Assembly (NCBI GenBank): GCA_900769955.1
Contig: CAAGIP010000004.1
Span: 1-15,156, forward strand
DNA length: 15,156 bases
Origin: Spirochaetia bacterium
GTDB lineage: Bacteria; Spirochaetota; Spirochaetia; Sphaerochaetales; Sphaerochaetaceae
Direction: 5' to 3'
Below are positions 5,566-13,404 of the stretch, piece after piece. The position numbers were made by a program, and so were the translations under genes. Numbering within the stretch: the stretch's first letter is position 1; every line of letters starts with the position of its first letter. Under the pieces are notes generated by a model. That model was not told where the DNA came from. It made no database searches and saw only the letters and a program-made list of their open reading frames with translations.

Positions 5566-7059
5566 ATGGATAACGTGATACTTGAAATCAAGAATCTGTC
5601 TAAATCTTTTGCAAAAAACAAAGTACTTGACGGTATCAACCTCACCCTGAAAAAGGGATCGGTCCTGGGTCTCATGGGTGAGAACGGTGCCGGAAAGTCA
5701 ACCATGATGAAATGTCTCTTCGGCATTTACGCAAAAGATGAAGGTCAGTTCATATTTGACGGAAAGATTACCGACTTCAGAAGCCCTAAGGAAGCTTTGG
5801 AGAACGGTGTAGCAATGGTTCACCAGGAACTCAACCAGTGCCTGGACAGAACGGTTACGGATAATCTGTTCCTTGGCAGATATCCCACCAATGCAGGTGT
5901 GATCGATGAAGCAAGGATGCTCAAGGAAGCGAACAAGCTGTTCGCCTCACTGAACATGAACGTAAACCCATCAACTGTGATGAGGACCATGTCCGTCTCA
6001 CAGCGTCAGATGGTTGAGATAGCGAAAGCAGTCTCATACGATGCAAAGGTCATCGTACTTGACGAGCCCACCTCATCCCTTACCGAAAGGGAAGTACAGA
6101 AGCTCTTCAGCATCGTCAATGACCTTAAGAAGAAGGGTGTGTCCTTCGTCTATATCTCACACAAGATGGATGAGATTTTTGAAATCTGTGATGAGGTATC
6201 AGTCCTCCGTGACGGTAAGCTTATCATGACAAAGTCCACGAAAGAGACCAACATGAACGAGCTCATCGCAGCAATGGTAGGACGTTCTCTCGATAAGAGA
6301 TTCCCCGATGTCGACAACAATCCGGGAGAGGATTACCTTGAGGTAAGGGACCTTTCCACGAAGTTCGAGCCTCAGCTTGAGAATATCTCCTTCAAGGTAA
6401 GAAAAGGTGAGATCTTCGGTCTTTACGGACTCGTCGGTGCAGGACGCAGTGAGCTGCTCGAATCGATGTTCGGTATCAGGACAATCGCATCAGGCAGTAT
6501 ACTGGTAAACGGAAAGAAGATGAGATTCAAATCCTCAAAGGATGCAATGGAGCACGATTTTGCCCTCGTTACGGAAGAAAGAAAGCTCAATGGCATGTTC
6601 GGAAAGGATACGATCAAATTCAATACCGTCATTACCAATCTGGACAGCTACAAGAAGAACGGAATGCTCAACGGCATTCTGATGGAAGAAGCGGCAAACC
6701 GCCAGATCAAGCAGATGAAGACCAAGTGCGTGTCGTGTGATGAGCTTATTTCAGCTCTCTCAGGCGGTAACCAGCAGAAGGTAATTATCGGAAAGTGGAT
6801 GGAGCGTCAGCCTGATATCTTCCTGCTCGATGAGCCGACAAGAGGTATCGATGTCGGAGCCAAGTACGAGATCTATCAGCTGATCATCCAGATGGCAAAG
6901 GAAGGCAAGACCATCCTCGTCGTCTCATCAGAGATGCCCGAGATCCTCGGCATCACGAACCGTATCGCAGTCATGTCCAACCATCGCCTGGCAGGTATCG
7001 TCAACACGAAGGAAACCAACCAGGAAGAACTGCTCAGACTGTCAGCTAAATATCTGTAA
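5566..7059 (+). CDS. mglA: MglA sugar ABC transporter ATP-binding protein
   Basis: A 497-residue fused double ATPase of the MglA/RbsA class, powering sugar import from the cytoplasmic face. The first half has Walker A GENGAGKST (38-46), the degenerate signature MSVSQRQ (142-148), Walker B VIVLDEP (162-168) and the switch His199. The second half has the altered Walker A region GLVGAGRSE (288-296) usual for this class, the canonical signature LSGGNQQK (398-405), Walker B IFLLDEP (418-424), and Ser/Glu in place of the switch His (VVSSEMPE). The ATG at 5566 with GGAG 5 nt upstream gives the family length. A TTG at 5509 in the same frame lies in the intergenic hairpin and is rejected. mglC begins 11 nt downstream. 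Confidence 0.95.
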   Translation: MDNVILEIKNLSKSFAKNKVLDGINLTLKKGSVLGLMGENGAGKSTMMKCLFGIYAKDEGQFIFDGKITDFRSPKEALENGVAMVHQELNQCLDRTVTDNLFLGRYPTNAGVIDEARMLKEANKLFASLNMNVNPSTVMRTMSVSQRQMVEIAKAVSYDAKVIVLDEPTSSLTEREVQKLFSIVNDLKKKGVSFVYISHKMDEIFEICDEVSVLRDGKLIMTKSTKETNMNELIAAMVGRSLDKRFPDVDNNPGEDYLEVRDLSTKFEPQLENISFKVRKGEIFGLYGLVGAGRSELLESMFGIRTIASGSILVNGKKMRFKSSKDAMEHDFALVTEERKLNGMFGKDTIKFNTVITNLDSYKKNGMLNGILMEEAANRQIKQMKTKCVSCDELISALSGGNQQKVIIGKWMERQPDIFLLDEPTRGIDVGAKYEIYQLIIQMAKEGKTILVVSSEMPEILGITNRIAVMSNHRLAGIVNTKETNQEELLRLSAKYL

Positions 7060-7070
7060 GGAGAAAAACA

Positions 7071-8738
7071 ATGGCAAACAACAACATTCCCCTCTCTCTT
7101 GAAGAGGATGTGAAACTCCAAGGCTATCTCAGCAAGCTCGCATCCCTCAGGGCAGACGGTGTTACCAAATATACCGATACCAAGCAGCTCATCTACACAA
7201 CGAAGAAGAGCAAGATGCTTTCCCCCGAAACCAAGGAAAAGCTGCTTGTGGAGTATAATAAGCAGCTTGAAGCCGCAAAGGCAGATGCTGCGGCACACAA
7301 GGCTGAAATTGATGCCCTTGCAAAGGAAGCAGTTGCTTACGTCAACGATGTTTCAAAGAAGATCGAAGACCGCGTAAAGGCTGAAGAGAATGCAAACATC
7401 GCAAAGTACAAGGCAGAGTACGAAGCACAGTGCGCTGATGTGAAGAAGCGCTGTGAGGACAGAATCAGCAAGGTTACAATTTCCGATCCAAAGGAAAGAA
7501 AGGCCGAGATCGACACAATCAAATATGAGGCAAAGTCCGCACTCTTCGATGCAAAGAGCCAGTATACCACAAAGGTTGACCGCTCCAAGGCAGCAAAGAA
7601 CCAGGCTTATGTCGACCACGTTCAGACAAACAGAAACATCAGAAACGGTAAGACCAACTTTGCAGAGAACATGAAGCTCAAGGCTACTGACTATGTCAAC
7701 AAGTTCAAGCTTTCCAAGTTCCTCCTTGACAATGGTCTCTATCTTGCGATCATCGTGTTCTTCATTATCTGTATCGTCCTTGCACCGGCTACCGGAAAAG
7801 GAAACCTCCTCTCACTGCCCAACATATTCACGATCCTTGAGCAGAGCTCGACGAGAATGTTCTACGCTCTTGGCGTTGCGGGCCTGATCCTCCTTGCAGG
7901 TACCGACCTTTCAGTCGGAAGAATGGTTGCCCTCGGATCCGTAACGACCGGTCTCATCCTTCACCCGGGCGTCAACATCGTGAAGTTCTTTGGAATGGGT
8001 CCATGGGATTTCACGGGCCTTCCGATGGCAGTAAGGGTTATCATGTCCCTCGTGATCTCAGTCATCCTCTGTGTGGCGTTCTCCTCGTTCGCAGGTGTCT
8101 TCACAGCAAAGCTGAAGATCCACCCGTTCATCTCAACGCTTTCAACACAGCTCATCATCTACGGTCTCCTCTTCTTCGGAACCACCGGTACACCCGTGGG
8201 CTCAATTGACGGCGGAATCAAGGATGCAATCGGCGGAAGATGGGTACTCGGAGTCAGCGGCGGACAGCTCATCACCTTCCCGAAGCTCATTATTCCTGCA
8301 GTCATCGCGATCATAGTTGCATGGTTCATCTGGAACAAGACAACTTTCGGTAAGAACATGTATGCAGTCGGCGGCAACGCTGAGGCAGCAGCAGTTTCCG
8401 GTATCTCAGTCTTTAAGACGACGCTCTGCGTATTCATCATGGCAGGTGTCTTCTACGGATGCGGTTCATTCCTTGAAGCATTCAGGGCCAACGCTTCAGC
8501 AGGTACCGGTCAGGGATTCGAGCTCGATGCCATTGCAGCGTGCGTAGTAGGCGGTATCTCCTTCAACGGCGGTATCGGTAAGATCGGCGGTGCCGTTCTC
8601 GGTGTCATCATCTTCACCAGCCTCACCTACTGTCTCACCTTCCTCGGTATCGATACAAACCTTCAGTTCGTGTTCAAGGGTATCATCATCATCGCTGCAG
8701 TTGCTCTCGACAGCGTGAAATACCTCAAGAAGAAGTGA
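7071..8738 (+). CDS. mglC: MglC sugar ABC transporter permease with a ~210-residue N-terminal coiled-coil extension
   Basis: Permease of the Mgl importer, 555 residues against about 340 for the E. coli protein. The C-terminal 335 residues are a normal BPD-transp-2 permease. The first membrane helix is at about 222-240, followed by LLAGTDLSVGRMVALGS (274-290), several more helices and a late segment GGISFNGGIGKIGG. The first ~210 residues are hydrophilic, rich in Lys, Glu and Ala, with long helical, coiled-coil-like stretches (about 55-180) and no signal sequence, so they should lie in the cytoplasm. I do not recognise this extension. The frame is continuous and codon use is like the rest of the gene, so it is not a frameshift artefact. 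AAGGAG upstream of the ATG at 7071; last gene of the operon, before a strong terminator. Confidence 0.92.
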   Translation: MANNNIPLSLEEDVKLQGYLSKLASLRADGVTKYTDTKQLIYTTKKSKMLSPETKEKLLVEYNKQLEAAKADAAAHKAEIDALAKEAVAYVNDVSKKIEDRVKAEENANIAKYKAEYEAQCADVKKRCEDRISKVTISDPKERKAEIDTIKYEAKSALFDAKSQYTTKVDRSKAAKNQAYVDHVQTNRNIRNGKTNFAENMKLKATDYVNKFKLSKFLLDNGLYLAIIVFFIICIVLAPATGKGNLLSLPNIFTILEQSSTRMFYALGVAGLILLAGTDLSVGRMVALGSVTTGLILHPGVNIVKFFGMGPWDFTGLPMAVRVIMSLVISVILCVAFSSFAGVFTAKLKIHPFISTLSTQLIIYGLLFFGTTGTPVGSIDGGIKDAIGGRWVLGVSGGQLITFPKLIIPAVIAIIVAWFIWNKTTFGKNMYAVGGNAEAAAVSGISVFKTTLCVFIMAGVFYGCGSFLEAFRANASAGTGQGFELDAIAACVVGGISFNGGIGKIGGAVLGVIIFTSLTYCLTFLGIDTNLQFVFKGIIIIAAVALDSVKYLKKK

Positions 8739-8756
8739 TAAACTGAAAAAGTCATC

Positions 8757-8799
8757 AAAAGGGTGTGGAACATCGCTTCCATGCCCTTTTCTTTTTTTT
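8757..8799 (+). terminator. Rho-independent terminator of the mgl operon
   Basis: A 14-bp stem (8757-8770 with 8777-8790, including two G-T pairs), a 6-nt loop, then C and a run of eight T. Confidence 0.93.
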
Positions 8800-8826
8800 C
8801 AAAACACGTTATGATGATGAAACGTT

Positions 8827-8899
8827 CGGGCAGTAGTTCATTTGGTAGAATGCATGGTTCGGGACTATGTGGTAGCTGGTTCGATCCCAGTCTGCCCGA
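8827..8899 (+). tRNA. tRNA-Pro, anticodon CGG
   Basis: The cloverleaf folds fully: acceptor CGGGCAG/CTGCCCG, D stem GTTC/GAAT, anticodon stem CATGG/CTATG with loop TTCGGGA (anticodon CGG at 8860-8862, G37), T arm GCTGG-TTCGATC-CCAGT, discriminator A. CCA is not encoded. It reads proline codon CCG. A TATGAT at 8810-8815 could be its -10 box, placing transcription start close to the 5' end. A terminator follows immediately. Confidence 0.95.
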
Positions 8900-8907
8900 T
8901 ATAAGAG

Positions 8908-8939
8908 ACGGAATCTGATTTTTCAGGTTCCGTTTTTTT
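8908..8939 (+). terminator. Terminator of tRNA-Pro
   Basis: 11-bp stem ACGGAATCTGA / TCAGGTTCCGT (one G-T pair), 4-nt T loop, then a run of T to 8939. Confidence 0.92.
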
Positions 8940-9005
8940 ATCTCAATGTAAATCAATCATCAGAGTAACGCATCACTCGGGTATCTTTGAATTGCCTTTG
9001 GAGAC

Positions 9006-9041
9006 AAAAAAGACGGAGTGCCGTATTGTCATCTCCGTCTT
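9006..9041 (-). terminator. Terminator of tRNA-Arg
   Basis: On the minus strand AAGACGGAG pairs with CTCCGTCTT across a 14-nt loop and is followed by a T run (As at 9006-9011). The 66 nt between this and the tRNA-Pro terminator hold nothing I can identify. Confidence 0.88.
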
Positions 9042-9044
9042 ACA

Positions 9045-9116
9045 TGTTCCCGGCGGGAATCGAACCCGCATCGAAGGCTCCGGAGGCCTACGTATTATCC
9101 ATTATACTACAGGAAC
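9045..9116 (-). tRNA. tRNA-Arg, anticodon CCG
   Basis: Acceptor GTTCCTG/CGGGAAC, D stem GTAT/ATAC, anticodon loop CTCCGGA with anticodon CCG (9081-9083 on plus as cgg), T arm GCGGG-TTCGATT-CCCGC, discriminator A. The top pair of the anticodon stem is a T-T mismatch (27/43); the other four pairs are canonical. CCA is not encoded. It reads arginine codon CGG and is convergent with tRNA-Pro. Confidence 0.95.
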
Positions 9117-9128
9117 CACTGATTGGTT

Positions 9129-9157
9129 ATTCTATCAGAGGGTTCATTTTTTGTTAA
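9129..9157 (-). promoter_or_regulatory. Promoter of tRNA-Arg
   Basis: TTAACA (-35, 9152-9157), exactly 17 nt, TAGAAT (-10, 9129-9134), reading minus and ending 12 nt before the tRNA. It overlaps the last codons and stop of the upstream minus-strand gene. Confidence 0.65.
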
Positions 9158-10061
9158 GATATCCCATGCCCTTCAGAAACTTCACGTTCCTTATCGCCTG
9201 GTCCGATTTCCAGAAGTTCTTGGAAATGCTCCACTCCTCCGGGTATGAATCCCAGGCCCAGGTTATTGCCCAGGTTCCGTCCGCAAGCTGTGTACGCTCC
9301 AGGAAATCACACTCTGCATCACATGCTTTCTTCTGATCGGAGTAATAGGGACTATCGGAGGATGTGATGTAAAGGGAAGGTTTAGCCACATACTCACTCT
9401 CCCACTTTTCACTGTCAGCAGTGAGAAGTGAGGAAAGCTGTTTTTCAATCAGGTCCTCAAATTCATGGTGGTCTATGATGCTGCACTCCGATTCATAGAG
9501 ATATTCGGAGAGTTCCAGGAAGTTATATGCAGTGTGCATCGATTCTATCGGGCAGTTTGCCCTGAACCACTCATAAGCATCCAGCGCTATCGTCTCTGCG
9601 GTACTGAACATCGGGGAAGAAGGATCACCGAAACGCAGGCAGAAGCCCGCAAGTGATGCGGTAGGATTGTAATTCCCGCTCTCCCGGCTGTATGACCACC
9701 AGGGAGCATGAGGGTAATCATCATTGCTTTTAACTGTATTTGCCCATAAACGGCCGTCGAAGTCCGCGCCGGACGAGAGATATTTCAGAATTCCCTTAAT
9801 GATCGGGTGTTCACTGTCGGAAAGTTCCGTTTCCTTTATGATTTCAGTTGCAGCCCATGTCTGCATGGGGGATGAGTAAGGGTTCAGCGAGTCCGGCTCA
9901 AGGCCATGACCGAAACCTCCGTCTTCATTCTGATAAGCTGAAAGCGCGTCAAGAACCTCATCCGCGCTTCCTCCTTCAAAAAGGAAGCGCCACCTTGCCG
10001 CATCCAGCGGACGTGCATTCCTCATCACGAAGTTCCTGGTTTTTCCGATGTCCATACTCAC
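9144..10061 (-). CDS. Alpha/alpha-toroid (terpenoid cyclase/prenyltransferase-like) protein
   Basis: 305 residues, no signal peptide. The segment YQNEDGGFGHGLEPD (43-57) and the later QLADGTWAITWAW resemble the repeated QxxDGGF/W-type motifs of the squalene-cyclase and prenyltransferase-beta fold, so an alpha/alpha toroid is likely. No cyclase DxDD motif or prenyltransferase zinc site is obvious, so no reaction is assigned. I recognise it only as a conserved hypothetical of this fold. Start is GTG 10061 with GGAGG 7 nt upstream; the GTGA overlaps the TGA of the TIGR04076-type gene, so translation is coupled. The ATG at 10055 is 13 nt from that site and less likely. A tRNA-Arg promoter is embedded in its 3' end. 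Confidence 0.7.
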   Translation of the reverse strand: MSMDIGKTRNFVMRNARPLDAARWRFLFEGGSADEVLDALSAYQNEDGGFGHGLEPDSLNPYSSPMQTWAATEIIKETELSDSEHPIIKGILKYLSSGADFDGRLWANTVKSNDDYPHAPWWSYSRESGNYNPTASLAGFCLRFGDPSSPMFSTAETIALDAYEWFRANCPIESMHTAYNFLELSEYLYESECSIIDHHEFEDLIEKQLSSLLTADSEKWESEYVAKPSLYITSSDSPYYSDQKKACDAECDFLERTQLADGTWAITWAWDSYPEEWSISKNFWKSDQAIRNVKFLKGMGYLNKK

Positions 10062-10360
10062 TTCAGCGCCTCCAGAAGAAAGCTTACCGGACGCACCCCG
10101 TCATTGCATGATATGACTGCAGTATCGGGATCCTTCATCCAGCCATCGAAGAAATCATGTGCACCCGATGCAAGGGCAAAGACATATGGATAAAGATCGT
10201 GCCACGCACTCTGGCAGAAACCTTCCGGACAGAGTGCGTCACTGCTTGTGAACACATCTCCCACATTCAGATGGCATGCATCCCTCATAGGGTTTTCAAA
10301 CCTTTCCATAAGATCCTCATGAAGGACCTTCTTCACGGCCGTAATCCTTACTTTCCTCAT
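10058..10360 (-). CDS. TIGR04076 family small protein
   Basis: 100 residues. The pattern MRKVRITAVKKV at the start, then NVGDVFTSSD, CPEGFCQSAWHDLYPYVFAL and a late CNDGVRPVSF, matches the TIGR04076 family as I know it. This is a small uncharacterised protein with conserved PEGFC and CNDGxRPV segments; the two conserved cysteines could bind metal, but that is inference. The ATG at 10360 is forced by an in-frame TAA inside the -10 box and no other start. No ribosome binding site stands at working distance, so the mRNA is probably leaderless. First gene of a two-gene operon with the alpha/alpha-toroid protein; divergent from the DUF2974 gene. Confidence 0.8.
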   Translation of the reverse strand: MRKVRITAVKKVLHEDLMERFENPMRDACHLNVGDVFTSSDALCPEGFCQSAWHDLYPYVFALASGAHDFFDGWMKDPDTAVISCNDGVRPVSFLLEALK

Positions 10361-10368
10361 AATACGTG

Positions 10369-10374
10369 ATTATA
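10369..10374 (-). promoter_or_regulatory. -10 box of the TIGR04076 operon (leaderless)
   Basis: A perfect TATAAT on the minus strand, 8 nt before the ATG at 10360. The best -35 at 17 nt is a weak TTTATC (10392-10397). Confidence 0.5.
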
Positions 10375-10405
10375 TTCCTCACTCTGGTACAGATAAAGAT
10401 AATTA

Positions 10406-10434
10406 TTCACACTTTTATTCTTCTGGCTTATATT
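10406..10434 (+). promoter_or_regulatory. Promoter of the DUF2974 gene (leaderless)
   Basis: TTCACA (-35, 10406-10411), a 17-nt spacer and TATATT (-10, 10429-10434). Only 7 nt separate the -10 box from the ATG at 10442, so transcription should start on or next to the A of the start codon. Confidence 0.65.
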
Positions 10435-10441
10435 TGGGTCA

Positions 10442-11500
10442 ATGAGAAACATCGTCGACTACACAGGATCATATCTTTATACATTCAGGCAGAAGGGTTT
10501 CAATGAACTCGATGCGCTTGCACTTTCATACCTTGCATACTTCTGCTTTCCCCCATCATTCAGGGCCCTCCGCACAAAAGAAGGCATGAAGCTGAAGGAA
10601 CTCAATCTTGCAGAGCACTATGATTCTTATTTCAGCGGGACCTTTGATGCAAAGAGCTCAAAGGAACTCTTCCGAAACATGACGTCATCACCCCGGTACA
10701 GGGACATCACCGTAAAGCATGTGGTCGAAAAGCTCGATGAGGAGAGGGAGAAGCAGTTCGCCGCAGTTTCCTATGAGCTCCTTCCCGGAATGCAGGCAGT
10801 CGCCTTCCGGGGAACCGATGCCTCGTTCACGGGATGGAAGGAAGACTTCAACATGTCATTCACCTACCCTGTTCCCTCCCAGGAGGAAGCAAGACGATAT
10901 CTTGAAAGAGTCACGAAGGAAAGTGATAAAGTTTACGTGATGGGTCACTCTAAGGGAGGGAACCTAGCAGTCTATGCATCGATGATGGTATGTGAGGACA
11001 CAAAAGCAAAGATAAAGCGGATCTACTCTCTGGACGGTCCGGGATTTCCTGAGGACGCGATAAAGAGCAAAGAGTTCAGGAGCATTTCGGCAAGACTTGT
11101 AAAAATAGTTCCCCAGTCCTCCATAATAGGACTCCTGCTGAAAAACCCTGACAGACTGAAGGTGGTGAAGAGCTCATCGCTCTCCCTCTTCCAGCATGAT
11201 CCGTATACCTGGCAGGTGGAGGAGAACACCTTCAGGGAGGCCTCAAAGCTCTCCGCGGACGCCCTCCGCTTCAACAGGAAGATCGATGCGGCACTGGCCA
11301 CAATGGAGAGTGATGAAAGAAAGCTCTTCGTTGACACCCTGTTCGAGATACTGGGTGCGACCGGAGCCACCGACACCGATGACTTCCTGAAGCACCTTCC
11401 CAGGATGCTCCCCTCATCACTGAAGGCCTATTCAAAGCTCAGCGATGAGAAGAAGGAGCTGATGAGGCAGGCCTTTGCCGCGATGAAGAGTCTTAAGTAA
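10442..11500 (+). CDS. DUF2974/Mbeg1-like alpha/beta hydrolase
   Basis: 352 residues, no signal peptide. It has the lipase-like layout of the Mbeg1-like (DUF2974) family. The strand-turn segment VAFRGTDASFTGWKEDFNM precedes the nucleophile elbow MGHSKGGNLAVYAS (GxSxGG, Ser about 170). An Asp in YSLDGPGFPED and a His in SLFQHDPYTW fit the rest of a Ser-Asp-His triad. The likely reaction is hydrolysis of an ester or lipid, substrate unknown. The start is forced: an in-frame TAA lies at 10400 and no ATG, GTG or TTG occurs before 10442. No ribosome binding site is present. It is divergent from the TIGR04076 operon, and its stop overlaps the convergent chromate-transporter gene by 8 nt. Confidence 0.88.
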   Translation: MRNIVDYTGSYLYTFRQKGFNELDALALSYLAYFCFPPSFRALRTKEGMKLKELNLAEHYDSYFSGTFDAKSSKELFRNMTSSPRYRDITVKHVVEKLDEEREKQFAAVSYELLPGMQAVAFRGTDASFTGWKEDFNMSFTYPVPSQEEARRYLERVTKESDKVYVMGHSKGGNLAVYASMMVCEDTKAKIKRIYSLDGPGFPEDAIKSKEFRSISARLVKIVPQSSIIGLLLKNPDRLKVVKSSSLSLFQHDPYTWQVEENTFREASKLSADALRFNRKIDAALATMESDERKLFVDTLFEILGATGATDTDDFLKHLPRMLPSSLKAYSKLSDEKKELMRQAFAAMKSLK

Positions 11501-12098
11501 AGGAGAAGACTATTCCGACAACGGCGGAGGCCGCTATGAAGATAATCGGGTGAAGGCCCTTGGTCTTCTTCACCTTGTTCGTGAATATCCAGAGGATGAC
11601 CGCCAGTATCATGCCCTTCCAGTTCACGGCCTCCATGCACCAGCCGACGGTCTTAATGATATCGCTGTAAAAGAGGTTTGCCACGGCAACGCTGATACCC
11701 GCAGCCGCGATGAGGGCAGCGGAGGTGGGCCTGAGTCCGTAGAACGCGCTGTTCACGAACTTATTGTCACGAAAGCTCTTCAGGAACGATGCGATGATCA
11801 GGATGACGATGATGGAGGGTGCCACAAGGCCCAGGGATGCGACCGCCGCGCCGAGGATTGCAGTTGGTATTCCGGCAATGTCCATTCCCGTGACATAACC
11901 CACATAGGTTGCCATGTTGACACCTATGGGTCCCGGAGTGGATTCGCTCACCGCGATCATGTTGAAAAGGTCTGCCTGTGTGAACCAGCCTGTCCTGGAA
12001 GATATATCATAGAGGAAGGGAATCGTGGCCATGCCGCCGCCGACGGCAAAGAGACCCACTTTGAAGAATTCATAGAAAAGCCTGAGGAAAAGCATCAT
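11493..12098 (-). CDS. chrA: Chromate transporter subunit, short-chain ChrA type (second of pair)
   Basis: A 201-residue inner-membrane protein with the half-size ChrA fold. FKVGLFAVGGGMATIPFLYD near the N-terminus and STPGPIGVNMATYVGY (about 53-68) are the conserved family motifs, followed by several hydrophobic helices. Short ChrA proteins occur as adjacent pairs thought to work together in opposite membrane orientations, exporting chromate or, in many bacteria, possibly another oxyanion. The ATG at 12098 has AGGAGG 6 nt upstream and overlaps the preceding chrA stop by four bases (ATGA). The 3' end overlaps the convergent DUF2974 gene by 8 nt, with no terminator seen between them. Confidence 0.9.
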   Translation of the reverse strand: MMLFLRLFYEFFKVGLFAVGGGMATIPFLYDISSRTGWFTQADLFNMIAVSESTPGPIGVNMATYVGYVTGMDIAGIPTAILGAAVASLGLVAPSIIVILIIASFLKSFRDNKFVNSAFYGLRPTSAALIAAAGISVAVANLFYSDIIKTVGWCMEAVNWKGMILAVILWIFTNKVKKTKGLHPIIFIAASAVVGIVFSFT

Positions 12099-12637
12099 TT
12101 ATTTCCTCCTTTAACCTGCTGGATCGCAATACCGAGGGCGGCCGCGATGATTACGAAGAAGACGGGATTGAATGACGTGAAGTATGCCAGCAGGGTCACC
12201 GCGATGAAAATGACCAGCGTTGCCTTATCCACGATCGCCTTTTTAAAGAGCTTCAGGACCGCGTTGAGGATGAGCACGCAGACACATATCCTTATTCCGG
12301 CAAAGGCCTTCTGGACCACCGCCATGTGGGAGAAGGTCTCGATGACACCGGCAAGCAGGGTTATGATCAGGAATGAGGGGAAGATCAGGCCCAGGGTTGC
12401 GATAACGCCGCCCACGGTCCCGCCCTGCTTCTGCCCGATCATGGTGGCGGTGTTCACCGCAATGATGCCGGGAGTGCACTGCCCAATGGCAAAGTAATCC
12501 ATTATCTCTTCATCGGTTGCCCACTTTTTCTTCTGGACGACCTCTCTCTGAAGTATGGGGAGCATGGCGTATCCGCCACCGAACGTCATGACACCCATTT
12601 TTGCAAAGGTCAAGAATAAATCAGCATATAAGTTCAT
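12095..12637 (-). CDS. chrA: Chromate transporter subunit, short-chain ChrA type (first of pair)
   Basis: 180 residues, partner of the downstream ChrA half. Motifs FAKMGVMTFGGGYAMLPILQ and GQCTPGIIAVNTATMIG (about 52-68) are the conserved ChrA segments, followed by hydrophobic stretches; the C-terminus is basic (QQVKGGNK). The start at 12637 lies 5 nt after the TAA of the DUF5131 gene and has no visible Shine-Dalgarno, so it probably depends on reinitiation by ribosomes finishing that gene. Substrate is inferred from family only. Confidence 0.9.
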   Translation of the reverse strand: MNLYADLFLTFAKMGVMTFGGGYAMLPILQREVVQKKKWATDEEIMDYFAIGQCTPGIIAVNTATMIGQKQGGTVGGVIATLGLIFPSFLIITLLAGVIETFSHMAVVQKAFAGIRICVCVLILNAVLKLFKKAIVDKATLVIFIAVTLLAYFTSFNPVFFVIIAAALGIAIQQVKGGNK

Positions 12638-12642
12638 GGTGG

Positions 12643-13404
12643 TTATTGTGAGTCATTTGCGCTTTCTTTTCCAGTGGGAAACATCACTCTTCCCGACTCA
12701 TAATCGATTCCCGCCTTCCGGGCCTGGGATGTAAGGTCACGGGTCTTCAGGGTGTAGGAAACGCCGTCCTTCACGAAATGAGTCGAGCACTGCCTGAAAA
12801 TGAAGGATACATCGTGCCTGATGCACTGCTCTCTTATGTCCAGGACCCAGGAGTAGTCCATTACCCGGCCGTTCCGGTCAGCTTCCCCTCCCACCGTCAC
12901 GAGATCGATCTTATCCAGATACCTTTCCATATCGATCGGGCCCACCAGCGGCTGTGCCGTTATACCCCTGTGCTTGATCGGAAGGGATGTGAATATGCCA
13001 AGCCGCTCATCTGCTGTTCTCTGATCTTCAACTGTACAGCACACATAGACGTTGTCATAACCGTCACCCCAGTCAGGCGGAAGGCACTTTTCAAACCTGG
13101 TGATTCGCTTTGTGAGAAAGAGAAAGGAGCAGTCCTCCCTTTCCTTTATCATCTGCCAGGCATCAGGACGCCATAAGTCGGCATCCTCAATCAGGAAGTC
13201 CGATGAAAAGCAGAGCCACACCAGTCCTGATTTCATCCTGTATTCCCCGTTTTTCTTCCTCTCAACCGGTTTTGAAAACTGAGGCGTCTTCGTTATTATG
13301 GATGTGTCGACACCCCGCTTTGCATCACCTTTGTGGATGTAGCAGTGGAGACATCCGGTACTGTACTTACGGCATCCTCTCCAGGGATTCCAGAATGATG
13401 GCAT
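12643..13404 (-). CDS. DUF5131 (phage Gp37/Gp68-like) protein
   Basis: 253 residues. The N-terminus WNPWRGCRKYSTGCLHCY is the hallmark of the DUF5131/phage Gp37-Gp68 family, with cysteines 11, 18 and 21 as C-x6-C-x2-C. That arrangement suggests a metal or Fe-S site of radical-SAM-like type, though the family has no settled function that I know. Later conserved-looking segments are FLTKR, VTVGGEAD and FIFRQCST. The ATG at 13404 shares one base with the TGA of the acetyltransferase frame (TGATG) and has AAGGAG 8 nt upstream. It sits between the broken acetyltransferase and the chrA pair in one tightly packed operon. Such genes are often carried on phages, so a mobile origin is possible but not shown. 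Confidence 0.85.
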   Translation of the reverse strand: MPSFWNPWRGCRKYSTGCLHCYIHKGDAKRGVDTSIITKTPQFSKPVERKKNGEYRMKSGLVWLCFSSDFLIEDADLWRPDAWQMIKEREDCSFLFLTKRITRFEKCLPPDWGDGYDNVYVCCTVEDQRTADERLGIFTSLPIKHRGITAQPLVGPIDMERYLDKIDLVTVGGEADRNGRVMDYSWVLDIREQCIRHDVSFIFRQCSTHFVKDGVSYTLKTRDLTSQARKAGIDYESGRVMFPTGKESANDSQ

